From Urbifossiella limnaea (lineage in GTDB: Bacteria; Planctomycetota; Planctomycetia; Gemmatales; Gemmataceae), in the NCBI RefSeq assembly GCF_007747215.1, contig NZ_CP036273.1, positions 1 through 64,000 on the forward strand: a DNA stretch of 64,000 nucleotides. The letters are read 5' to 3'. This document shows positions 33,037 to 40,380 of this stretch, piece by piece (positions within the stretch are counted from its first letter, which is position 1; every line of letters starts with the position of its first letter). A model generated the notes under the pieces. It saw only the letters and a program-made list of their open reading frames with translations. It searched no databases and was not told the origin of the DNA. The position numbers and the translations under genes are program-made.

Positions 33037-33093
33037 GTTTCTCGTGGCCACAGCTCGCACAGGCGGGGGCCGCTGCTGAGCTAATTGTTCCGC
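32998..33093 (+). other. attC: attC2, complete cassette recombination site
   Basis: A 96-base site, GCCGAAC at 32998-33004 and GTTCCGC at 33087-33093 as outer boxes. The stem GCT-CAGCAG-C-GGCCCCCGCCTGT (33010-33034) pairs with 33059-33081, leaving G33013 and A33020 as extrahelical bases on one strand. A 24-base loop separates the arms. Unpaired spacers flank the outer boxes. These are the structural hallmarks IntI reads in single-stranded attC. Confidence 0.85.
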
Positions 33094-33107
33094 GAGGGAA
33101 GGAAGGC

Positions 33108-33611
33108 ATGGCCGACGCAACGGCGCCGCTGTGGCCGAACACCACCGACGCGTTCTTCCGCAAGCGCGACCTCCGACACGTCCGCCAGGTCGGGCTCACA
33201 TGCGTCGCGACCGGCCTGGCGATCGCGGCCGGGACCGACGCGTGCGACATCGCCGGGTCGGTGAACACCCAGGACCCGGTGTCGTGGTCCGCCACCCTCG
33301 GCCGGTTCGGGATGAAGCTGGCGTACCTCCCCACCGACGTCCGCAAGCTCCGCTACTACATCCGCGAACTCGTCAAGCTCGACGACCTGTTCGTCGTCGG
33401 CATCTACACCCCGTTCGACCCGGCCGCGATCCTCGCCGACCCGCAGCCGGACGGGTGGGTGTGCGGGTCGCACCTGGTGGTGCTGCACCGCGACCGGATT
33501 TACGACCCCCTCCGCGAGGCGGCGACGGACGCCCTGGAGTACGACCGCCTGGACTGCCACACGAAGCGCGTCTTCCGGGTCGTCCCGGTCCGTCACCCCC
33601 GGGGGCTGTGA
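33108..33611 (+). CDS. Cassette 3: possible C39/papain-like cysteine peptidase
   Basis: A 167-residue protein starting 19 bases after attC2 with GGAAGG as ribosome site. HVRQVGLTCVATGLAIAAG near residue 24 has the Q...C pattern of papain-fold C39 peptidases, and GSHLVVLHRDRIYDPL near 125 supplies the matching His and Asp. This suggests a single-domain cysteine peptidase or related hydrolase; no signal peptide is present. No attC could be recognised after its stop, so it may be the fixed end of the array. Confidence 0.6.
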   Translation: MADATAPLWPNTTDAFFRKRDLRHVRQVGLTCVATGLAIAAGTDACDIAGSVNTQDPVSWSATLGRFGMKLAYLPTDVRKLRYYIRELVKLDDLFVVGIYTPFDPAAILADPQPDGWVCGSHLVVLHRDRIYDPLREAATDALEYDRLDCHTKRVFRVVPVRHPRGL

Positions 33612-33841
33612 CGCGACCCGGCCGGCGGGTATTGCGTCCACGGCACCCACCCCCACCTCCGCTGAATGGATAAATCCCGGCCCGGGTCGAGAAATCGCCC
33701 GAATCCCCGCGCACGCCCCCGGTTCGTGTCCTACACTCGTTACAAGCCCGTCATTCGTTCCCGTCGCCCGATCCCCCCGCCGCGCAGGTTTCCCCTTCCG
33801 CGCCGCGGGCACCACGTCCATTCTCCGACGCAGGAGCGCGC

Positions 33842-36151
33842 ATGTCCGTGTTCACCCGGCCCCGCCTCGCCCTCGAAGGCCTCGAATCCCGCGAGGTGCC
33901 CGACGCCGCCCAGGTGTGGGCCGTCGCCGGCGGCACCTACGACCTCGCCCAGACGTTCAACCTCCACAGCAACCCCACCGCCAACCACACCGTCTTCCTC
34001 GACTTCGACGGCCACACCACCGGCGACGTGACGGGCACCAACTGGGACAACCTCACCAGCCCCGCGTACGACCCCGCCAACAACGGCGCCGCCTTCAGCG
34101 ACGCCGAGAAGCAGACCATGCAGAAGATCTGGGCGCGCGTGTCGGAAGACTTCGCCCCCTTCAACATCAACGTGACCACCGAGCAGCCGGCCAACCTCGA
34201 AGACCTGCGGAAGTTCGGCACCGGCGACACCCGCTGGGGCATCCGCGTCGTGGTGACGCCGAACGACGCGCCGGCCCCGGGGTCGGGCGGCGTCGCCTAC
34301 GTGGGGTCGTTCAACTACTCGAACTACACCCCGGTCTACGTCTTCAACACCGGCGAGAAGTCGGTCGCGGAGGCGGCGTCGCACGAGGCCGGGCACGCCC
34401 TCGGGCTCGGCCACGACGGCACCGCGACGGCCGGCTACTACAGCGGCCACGGCACCGGCGTCACGTCGTGGGGCCCGATCATGGGGGCGTCGTACAGCCC
34501 GAACCTCACGCAGTGGAGCAAGGGCGAGTACACCGGCGCCAACAACACCCAGGACGACCTGGCCGTCATCACCGGCAACAACGGCTTCACGTACCGCGTG
34601 GACGACTTCGGCAACACGCTGGCCACGGCCACGCCGCTGCTGGCGCCCGGGTCCGCGGCGGTGTCCACGACGTTCGGCGTGGTGGAGCGGAACACCGACG
34701 CCGACGTGTTCTCCTTCTACGCCGGCGCCGGCTTGGCCGCAATCACCGTGGACCCGCTGGCGCTGGGGCCGAACCTCGCCGTGCAGGCCGAGTTGATGGA
34801 CGCGACCGGCACGGTGCTGATGACGGTGAACCCGTCCGCGGCCATCAACGCCGCGGTGAGCTACACGCTGCCGGAGGCGGGGCTGTACTTCCTGCGGGTG
34901 AGCGGGACCGGGAAGGGCTCGGTGGGCGGCACCGGCTTCTCGAACTACGGCAGCCTCGGCAACTACCGCGTCACCGGGACCGTGCCGCCGTACAGCGCGG
35001 CGCCGAACCAGGCGCCGGTCGCCGCGAACGACAGCGCCACGACCGCGGCCGGCACGCCGGTGACGGTGGACGTACTCGCCAACGACTCCGACCCCGACGG
35101 CGACGCGCTCACGATCACCGGCCTGACGAACTTGGTCGGCGGAACCGCGGTCGTCTCGAACGGCCGCGTCGTGTTCACCCCCACCGCCGGGTTCAGCGGC
35201 GCTGCGTCGTTCGTGTACACGATCAGCGACGGCCGCGGCGGGGTGGCCTCGGCAACGGCGGCGGTCACGGTGACGGCGCCCGTAAACCGCGCCCCCGTGG
35301 CGGTGAACGACAGCGCGAGCACCACCGCCGGCACGCCGGTGACGGTGGACGTGCTCGCCAACGACTCCGACCCCGACGGCGACGCGCTCACCGTCACGGG
35401 CGTGACGAACGTCGTGGGCGGCACCGCGGTCATCTCGAACGGGCGGGTGGTGTTTACGCCGACGGCGGGCTTCAGCGGCACGGGCTCGTTCGTGTACTCG
35501 ATCAGCGACGGCCGCGGCGGCGTGGCCTCGGCGACGGCGGCGATCTCGGTCGCAGCGCCCCCGGCGACGCAGTCGTTCACGAACGGCACCGACGTGGCCA
35601 TCACCGCTTCACGGAGGGTGACGGTGAGTTCGACCGTGGTGGTGTCCGGGCTGACGGGGCCGATCCAGGACGTGAACGTGTCGCTGAACCTGTTCCACAC
35701 GTACACGCGAGACCTGCGGATCACGCTGATCGCCCCGGACGGCACGGCGGTCCGGCTGTTCAACCGGTACGGAGGCAGCGGCAACAACCTCCTCGGCACG
35801 ACGTTCGACGACCAGGCGGCGACGGCGGTGAGCGGGGCGGCGGCGCCGTTTACGGGGACGTTCCGGCCGGGGGCGGCGCTGGCGGCGTTGAACGGCAGGT
35901 CGCCGAACGGGACGTGGCGGCTGCAGGTCGAAGACCTGTCGGCGGGGGACGGCGGCTACCTGGACACGTGGACGCTGACGCTGACGACGGGGGCGGCGGC
36001 GGCGGCCCCGGCGGCGTTCGCGCCGGCGGCGACGGGCGAGTGGGCGGCGCGCCTGGCGCAGTTCCTGGAGGCGCAGGAGGAGCAGCGCCGCCGCCGCGGC
36101 ACGCCGCTGGACGCGTACCTGGCGCCGGAGGCCGACCTGCCCCGCGGCTGA
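33842..36151 (+). CDS. Secreted metalloprotease with cadherin-like repeats and a P-domain
   Basis: A 769-residue multidomain protein. It opens with the planctomycete N-terminal motif LALEGLESREVP (residues 10-21) instead of a classic signal peptide. A zinc metalloprotease domain follows (FLDFDGHTTGDV near 52, catalytic HEAGHALGLGHDG near 180). A PPC-like beta domain lies at about 255-380. Two near-identical cadherin-like (Ig-like) repeats each start NxAPVAxNDSA and contain DVLANDSDPDGDALT. The last part, about 565-715, is a proprotein-convertase P-domain (LRITLIAPDGTAVRLF, LNGRSPNGTWRLQVED). It is probably exported and surface-acting. The two repeats are also near-identical at DNA level, so recent duplication is likely. 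Confidence 0.85.
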   Translation: MSVFTRPRLALEGLESREVPDAAQVWAVAGGTYDLAQTFNLHSNPTANHTVFLDFDGHTTGDVTGTNWDNLTSPAYDPANNGAAFSDAEKQTMQKIWARVSEDFAPFNINVTTEQPANLEDLRKFGTGDTRWGIRVVVTPNDAPAPGSGGVAYVGSFNYSNYTPVYVFNTGEKSVAEAASHEAGHALGLGHDGTATAGYYSGHGTGVTSWGPIMGASYSPNLTQWSKGEYTGANNTQDDLAVITGNNGFTYRVDDFGNTLATATPLLAPGSAAVSTTFGVVERNTDADVFSFYAGAGLAAITVDPLALGPNLAVQAELMDATGTVLMTVNPSAAINAAVSYTLPEAGLYFLRVSGTGKGSVGGTGFSNYGSLGNYRVTGTVPPYSAAPNQAPVAANDSATTAAGTPVTVDVLANDSDPDGDALTITGLTNLVGGTAVVSNGRVVFTPTAGFSGAASFVYTISDGRGGVASATAAVTVTAPVNRAPVAVNDSASTTAGTPVTVDVLANDSDPDGDALTVTGVTNVVGGTAVISNGRVVFTPTAGFSGTGSFVYSISDGRGGVASATAAISVAAPPATQSFTNGTDVAITASRRVTVSSTVVVSGLTGPIQDVNVSLNLFHTYTRDLRITLIAPDGTAVRLFNRYGGSGNNLLGTTFDDQAATAVSGAAAPFTGTFRPGAALAALNGRSPNGTWRLQVEDLSAGDGGYLDTWTLTLTTGAAAAAPAAFAPAATGEWAARLAQFLEAQEEQRRRRGTPLDAYLAPEADLPRG
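35011..35560 (+). repeat. Tandem cadherin-like domain repeats in the metalloprotease
   Basis: Two units starting near 35011 and 35290 share long identical DNA runs, for example both encode TPVTVDVLANDSDPDGDAL with the same codons. The period is about 279 bases. Confidence 0.8.
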
Positions 36152-36231
36152 CGGTGGTCGGCGGTTGCGCCCCCACGAGCCGGCCGGTAGGATGGCTCCG
36201 ACCATTCACCGGCCGGGGTTCGGGGGGCGAC

Positions 36232-36933
36232 ATGACCGCGACCGACGTCCTGACCGAAATCGAGACGCTCGGCACCGAGCAGTATCGCAAGGTGCTGCGC
36301 ACCCACGGCGTGACCGACGCCTGTTTCGGCGTCAAGATCGAGGACCTCAAGAAGGTCCAGAAGCGGGTCAAGACGGACTACCGGCTGGCGCTCGACCTGT
36401 ACGCGACGGGCATCTACGACGCCCAGTACCTCGCCGGCCTCGTCGCCGACGACGCGCGGATGACGAAGGCGGACCTGCGCCGCTGGGTCGCCGGCGCCGG
36501 CTGCGACGCCCTGTGTCAGTACACCGTCGCCTGGGTGGCGACCGGCAGCAAGCACGGCCGCGAGCTGGCGCTGGAGTGGATCGACGCGAAGAAGGAACGC
36601 ACCGCCGTCGCCGGCTGGGCGACGCTCGGCTGCCTGGTGGCGGTCGTCGCGGACGCGGCCCTCGACCTGGCGGAGCTGACGCGGCTGTTGGCGCGCGTCG
36701 AGAAGACGATCCACGAGCAGCCCGACCGGGTGCGCTACGCGATGAACGGCTTCGTGATCGCCGTCGGCAGCTACGTGGCGCCGCTGCACGACGCGGCCGT
36801 GGCGACGGCGAAGCGGATCGGCCGCGTGGAGGTGGACATGGGCGACACGGCGTGCAAGGTGCCCTACGCCCCCGAGTCCATCGCGAAGGCCGTGGCCCGC
36901 GGCGTCAAGAAGCGCAAGACCGTGAAGTGCTAG
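36232..36933 (+). CDS. DNA alkylation repair protein (AlkD-like HEAT fold)
   Basis: A 233-residue helical protein of the PF08713 family, whose characterised members AlkC and AlkD excise alkylated purines. It shows MTATDVLTEIETLGTEQYRKVLRTHG, VKIEDLKKVQKRVKTDY, DLRRWVAGAGCDALCQYTVAWV and the C-terminal YAMNGFVIAVGSYV with VEVDMGDTACKVPYAPESI. That end with conserved Cys and Pro is typical of the DUF6/AlkD-like subfamily found in environmental bacteria. Its exact substrate is unknown. It is preceded by a GGGGGGCGAC leader. Confidence 0.8.
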   Translation: MTATDVLTEIETLGTEQYRKVLRTHGVTDACFGVKIEDLKKVQKRVKTDYRLALDLYATGIYDAQYLAGLVADDARMTKADLRRWVAGAGCDALCQYTVAWVATGSKHGRELALEWIDAKKERTAVAGWATLGCLVAVVADAALDLAELTRLLARVEKTIHEQPDRVRYAMNGFVIAVGSYVAPLHDAAVATAKRIGRVEVDMGDTACKVPYAPESIAKAVARGVKKRKTVKC

Positions 36934-36965
36934 GCAGCCGGGCCCGCCAATCCGACCGCGGCCAG

Positions 36966-37388
36966 TCAGGCTGCGGTCGAGCCGCCGGGGCCGGCCAGGG
37001 GTGCCCGCTCCGGGCGCCGGGCCAGGGCCAGCGTGCCCGCGGCGCAGGCCGCGCCCGCCAGGGCGAGCACGGGGCCGAACACCAGAACCTCCGACACGTC
37101 TCCTCGAAGCGCCGCGACGACGACGGCCGACAACAGGCCACTCACGGCGCCCCACCCCGCGGCGAGCGAGAGCGACACACGGTCCAACCTACGGCGGCGC
37201 TCGATCGCCACGAGAGCCTCGGAAAAAATGACGCCGGAGAGAATGCCGAACGGGGCGAACTGGTAGACGAACGGGAGGTCGGAATCGACCCCGGGCACGC
37301 GCGCCACCAGGACGCCCGCGCCGAGCCACGTCCCCCACGCGAGGCCCGTCCCGATCGCCCCGCGGATGCGTCGGCCCGGGTTCCGCAT
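36966..37388 (-). CDS. Small multi-pass membrane protein
   Basis: A 140-residue protein with four predicted membrane segments (about 10-30, 43-60, 75-95 and 103-122), a basic N-terminus (MRNPGRRIRG) and a basic loop AIERRRRLDRV. No family recognised. AGGAGAGG precedes the ATG at 37388. A strong palindrome lies 31 bases upstream and may control it. Confidence 0.6.
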   Translation of the reverse strand: MRNPGRRIRGAIGTGLAWGTWLGAGVLVARVPGVDSDLPFVYQFAPFGILSGVIFSEALVAIERRRRLDRVSLSLAAGWGAVSGLLSAVVVAALRGDVSEVLVFGPVLALAGAACAAGTLALARRPERAPLAGPGGSTAA

Positions 37389-37405
37389 GACCCTCTCCTG
37401 CCGCT

Positions 37406-37433
37406 TTTGTGTCAAGTTCTTTGTGACACAAAG
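37406..37433. promoter_or_regulatory. Operator-like palindromes upstream of the membrane protein gene
   Basis: CTTTGTGACACAAAG (37419-37433) is a perfect 7-1-7 palindrome. A further half-site TTTGTGTCA lies at 37406-37414, so three TGTGTC/GACACA half-sites are packed in 28 AT-rich bases. This suggests a dimeric repressor site; the regulator is not identified. Confidence 0.6.
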
Positions 37434-37454
37434 TACACTCCGGGTGGGCGGGCG

Positions 37455-38498
37455 TCAAGGGGGGACTGCCGCGCCTCGGCTCACTTCGTCGCCCAGCGCC
37501 GCCAGGAACGCCGCGGCGCAGGCGCCCACCGTCGCCAGGTCGTAGCCGCCCTCCTGCGTCACCACCGCCGGCACGCCCAGCGCCCGCACCGCCGCCCCCA
37601 ACTCCGCGAAGTACGCCGTCGGCAGGCGCATCCCGCCGATCGGGTCGGCCTCGTGCGCGTCCGCCCCGAACGCCACCACTACCGCCGCTGGCCGGTGCCG
37701 CCCCACCCGCTCCAGCGCCGCCGCCACCGCCGGCCGATACCCGTCCACCCCCGTCCCCGGCGGCAGCGGCAGGTTCAGGTTGAAGCCCAGCCCGCGGCCG
37801 GTGCCGGTCTCGTCGGCGAAGCCACTGAAGTACGGGAACAGCCCCGCCGGGTCGCCGTGGACGGACACCGTCAGCACGTCCGGCGAGTCGTAGAAGAGGT
37901 GCTGCGTGCCGTTGCCGTGGTGGACGTCGATGTCCAGTACCGCGACGGGGCCGAGGTCGAGGAGCAGGTCGGCGGCGAGGGCGGCGTTGTTGAGGAAGCT
38001 GTACCCGCCGCAGCGGCCGCGCTCGGCGTGGTGGCCCGGCGGCCGCGTCAAGGCGTAGGCCACCCGCGTTTCACCCGCGGCGACCAGCTCGGCAGCGCGG
38101 TAGGTGGCCGCCGCCCCGCCGAGCGCCGCGGCCCAGGTGCCGGCCGTGATCGCGGTAAAGGTGTCGAAGCAGTACGCACCCCGGCGCGCCGCCTCGCCGC
38201 GCGGCTCGCCCGGCGCGAACGGGAAGACCGACGGCATCACCCACCCGCCGCCGCCCGCGAGCGCCGCCGACGTGTCGCGCAGGTGGGCGACGTAGCCCGC
38301 GTCGTGCAGGCCGGTCAGCACGTCAACTGACAGCGCCGGCGCGTCCTCGAAGGCGAAGCCGCCGTGCGCCGCGAGCGCGGCGCGGACGGCGTCGAAGCGG
38401 CCGGGCACCTCCCACGGCGGCACGACGGCGCCGTTGTCCACCTCGTGCGGTGGCACGTGGGCGGCGTAGTTCGGGTTGCAGATCACGCGCACGCCCAC
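37455..38498 (-). CDS. Histone deacetylase-family amidohydrolase
   Basis: A 347-residue zinc-dependent deacetylase-fold enzyme (acetylpolyamine amidohydrolase / HDAC-like group). The active-site pieces are present: RPPGHHAERGRCGGYSFLNNAA near residue 150 (tandem His), VLDIDVHHGNGTQHLFY near 190 (metal Asp and His), VVAFGADAHEADPIGG near 275 (metal Asp) and TQEGGYD near 320 (transition-state Tyr). Bacterial members usually deacetylate polyamines or small molecules; protein substrates are not implied. It is divergent from the response regulator gene at 38559. Confidence 0.9.
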   Translation of the reverse strand: MGVRVICNPNYAAHVPPHEVDNGAVVPPWEVPGRFDAVRAALAAHGGFAFEDAPALSVDVLTGLHDAGYVAHLRDTSAALAGGGGWVMPSVFPFAPGEPRGEAARRGAYCFDTFTAITAGTWAAALGGAAATYRAAELVAAGETRVAYALTRPPGHHAERGRCGGYSFLNNAALAADLLLDLGPVAVLDIDVHHGNGTQHLFYDSPDVLTVSVHGDPAGLFPYFSGFADETGTGRGLGFNLNLPLPPGTGVDGYRPAVAAALERVGRHRPAAVVVAFGADAHEADPIGGMRLPTAYFAELGAAVRALGVPAVVTQEGGYDLATVGACAAAFLAALGDEVSRGAAVPP

Positions 38499-38526
38499 GC
38501 CGCACCCCCGTTCCCCGCCGCGGGCC

Positions 38527-38532
38527 TATAAT
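38527..38532 (+). promoter_or_regulatory. Candidate -10 box of the response regulator gene
   Basis: A perfect TATAAT in a GC-rich context, 26 bases before the ATG. No good -35 box at the usual distance, so activator dependence is possible. Confidence 0.5.
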
Positions 38533-38558
38533 ACCGATTCGTCCCGCCCGAGGTGGTC

Positions 38559-38987
38559 ATGCCGCGCGTCCTGATTGTTGACGACAGCCAGCCGAACGCC
38601 GAGCTGCTGGAGGCGCACCTCGACGGCTCCGGCCTGGACACCCGCATCGCCCCCGACGGCGAGTCGGCCCTCGCGGCGGCGCGCGACTGGCAGCCGGACG
38701 TGATCCTGCTCGACGTGATGATGCCGCGGCTGAGCGGGTTCGAGGTGTGCGAGCGGCTCCGCGCCGACGCCGCCACGCGGTCCGTCGGCGTGCTGATGGT
38801 AACGGCCCTGGACCAGCCGGCCGACATCGAGCGCGCCGTGGCCGTCGGCACCGACGACTTCATCACGAAGCCGATCAACAAGACCGAGCTGCTGATCCGC
38901 GTCCGCGCCCTGCTCGACGCCCGCAAGCAGAGCACCGACACCGACCGCGCCCTGGCGTACATGGGGCGGGTGCAGCTGGGCGTTTAA
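38559..38987 (+). CDS. Single-domain response regulator (CheY-like)
   Basis: A 142-residue receiver domain: VLIVDDSQPN at the start, phospho-acceptor Asp in VILLDVMMPRLSGFEVCERL near residue 51, switch Thr in VLMVTALDQP near 82 and the Lys of FITKPINKTELLIRV near 104. No output domain; the last 20 residues form a short helical tail. The ATG at 38559 is preferred over the GTG two codons earlier. The partner kinase is unknown. Confidence 0.9.
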   Translation: MPRVLIVDDSQPNAELLEAHLDGSGLDTRIAPDGESALAAARDWQPDVILLDVMMPRLSGFEVCERLRADAATRSVGVLMVTALDQPADIERAVAVGTDDFITKPINKTELLIRVRALLDARKQSTDTDRALAYMGRVQLGV

Positions 38988-39003
38988 ACCCCGTTCGGAA
39001 ACA

Positions 39004-39091
39004 TGAAGGGGTGAAGGGGTGAGGGGGTGAAGGGGTGACGGAGCGGGTGGTTCTTCTCACCCCTTCACCCCCTCACCCCCTCACCCCTTCA
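39004..39091. terminator. G/C-run inverted repeat after the response regulator
   Basis: 35-base arms (39004-39038 and 39057-39091) made of GGGGTGA/TCACCCC units match at all but one position. An 18-base loop separates them. It probably terminates transcription before the rRNA methyltransferase gene; its repeat-unit composition suggests growth by slippage. Confidence 0.65.
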
Positions 39092-39101
39092 TTGCGACAC
39101 T

Positions 39102-40292
39102 ATGAACGTCGGACGAGTCACACTGAAGGCACGCAGGGCGGAACCCTTCTTCGGCCGCCACCCCTGGGTCTACGCCGGCGCCATCGACAAGGTCGAGGGC
39201 GACCCCGCCGACGGCGCCGAGGTGGAAGTCTTCTCGGCGGCGAACAACTTCGTCGCCCGCGGGCTGTTCAACAGCCAGAGCAAAATCCACGTCCGCCTCT
39301 ACAGCTGGGAGCCCGGCGTCGAGCTCAACGCCGACTTCTTCCGCGGCCGCATCGAGCGCGCCGTCAGCCTGCGCCACGACGTGCTGAAGCTCGGCGTACC
39401 CAACGCCGGCTACCGCGTCGTGTTCAGCGAGGCGGACTACCTCTCGGGCATGGTCGTGGACCGCTACGCCGACTGGCTCGCCGTGCAGTTCACGTCGCTG
39501 GGGTTGGGCCAGCGCCGCCACATGATCGCCGACGTGCTGCGCGACGTGCTCCAGCCGCGCGGCATTTACCTCCGCACCGAGAAGGGCATCGGCCGGCTCG
39601 AAGGCGTGGAGCTGCACGACGAGCTCCTGTGGGGCGAGGCGCCGCCGGCGGACCTGACCATCGAGGAGAACGGCCTGAAATTCCTGGTGAATCTCGCGGA
39701 GGGGCAGAAGACCGGCTACTACCTCGACCAGCGCGACAACCGCGCCGCGGTGGCCCGGCTGTGCGTCGGCAGGCGGGTGCTGGACGCCTTCTGCTACAGC
39801 GGCGGGTTCGGCCTGTACGCGGCGAAGGCCGGCGCCTCGGAAGTGCTCGGCCTCGACTCGTCGGCGCCGGCGCTGGAGCTGGCCCGCCGCAACGCGATCA
39901 CGAACGGCCTGCCGCAGGCGACTTTCCAGAAGGGCGACGTGTTCGGCACCCTCGACGACCTGGCGCAGGCCGGCCGCAAGTTCGACGTGGTGGTGCTCGA
40001 CCCGCCGAAGTTCGCCCGCAACCGCGCCGCGCTGCCGGACGCGATCAAGGGCTACCGCCGGCTGCACAGCCTGGCGATGAAGCTGCTGGACCGCGACGGC
40101 ATCCTCGTGTCGTGCTGCTGCACCGGCCTCATCACGATGACGGACCTGGAGGAGCTGGTGGCGCAGGTGGCGGTGTCGGCGGGCCGCGACGCGCAAATCC
40201 TGGAGCGCCGCGGCCCGAGCCCGGACCACCCGGTGGCGGTGACGTGCCGCGAGTCGGGCTACCTGAAGTGCATCGTCTCGCGGGTGTGGTGA
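39102..40292 (+). CDS. rlmI: Class I SAM-dependent 23S rRNA methyltransferase (RlmI-like)
   Basis: A 396-residue enzyme like RlmI, which makes m5C in 23S rRNA. The N-terminal PUA-like part starts VTLKARRAEPFFGRHPWVYAGAID. The middle domain has YRVVFSEADYLSGMVVDRYADWL. The Rossmann methyltransferase domain has GQKTGYYLDQRDNR, VLDAFCYSGGFGLYAAKAGA and the catalytic-region VVVLDPPKFARN, then LVSCCCTGLI with a candidate catalytic cysteine. Length and order match the family. Which position it modifies in this organism is inferred. Confidence 0.88.
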   Translation: MNVGRVTLKARRAEPFFGRHPWVYAGAIDKVEGDPADGAEVEVFSAANNFVARGLFNSQSKIHVRLYSWEPGVELNADFFRGRIERAVSLRHDVLKLGVPNAGYRVVFSEADYLSGMVVDRYADWLAVQFTSLGLGQRRHMIADVLRDVLQPRGIYLRTEKGIGRLEGVELHDELLWGEAPPADLTIEENGLKFLVNLAEGQKTGYYLDQRDNRAAVARLCVGRRVLDAFCYSGGFGLYAAKAGASEVLGLDSSAPALELARRNAITNGLPQATFQKGDVFGTLDDLAQAGRKFDVVVLDPPKFARNRAALPDAIKGYRRLHSLAMKLLDRDGILVSCCCTGLITMTDLEELVAQVAVSAGRDAQILERRGPSPDHPVAVTCRESGYLKCIVSRVW

Positions 40293-40297
40293 GGTGT

Positions 40298-40376
40298 GGC
40301 GAGCGGCCCGCGTCAGCGGGCTGTTGCTAGCGCGTCGAAGTGCGAAGGAACAGCCCGCTGACGCGGGCCGCTCGCC
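40298..40376. repeat. Second copy of the dispersed palindromic repeat
   Basis: A perfect 28-bp stem (40298-40325 with 40349-40376), 23-base loop, sharing its whole arm sequence with 16833-16915. It sits between convergent rlmI and the WD40-like gene, where it may terminate both. Confidence 0.85.
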
Positions 40377-40380
40377 GTCC

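Noticed and set aside
33612-33841. A third attC after cassette 3
   Set aside because: A GTTCGTG occurs at 33720 but no paired stem of the attC1/attC2 type could be found.
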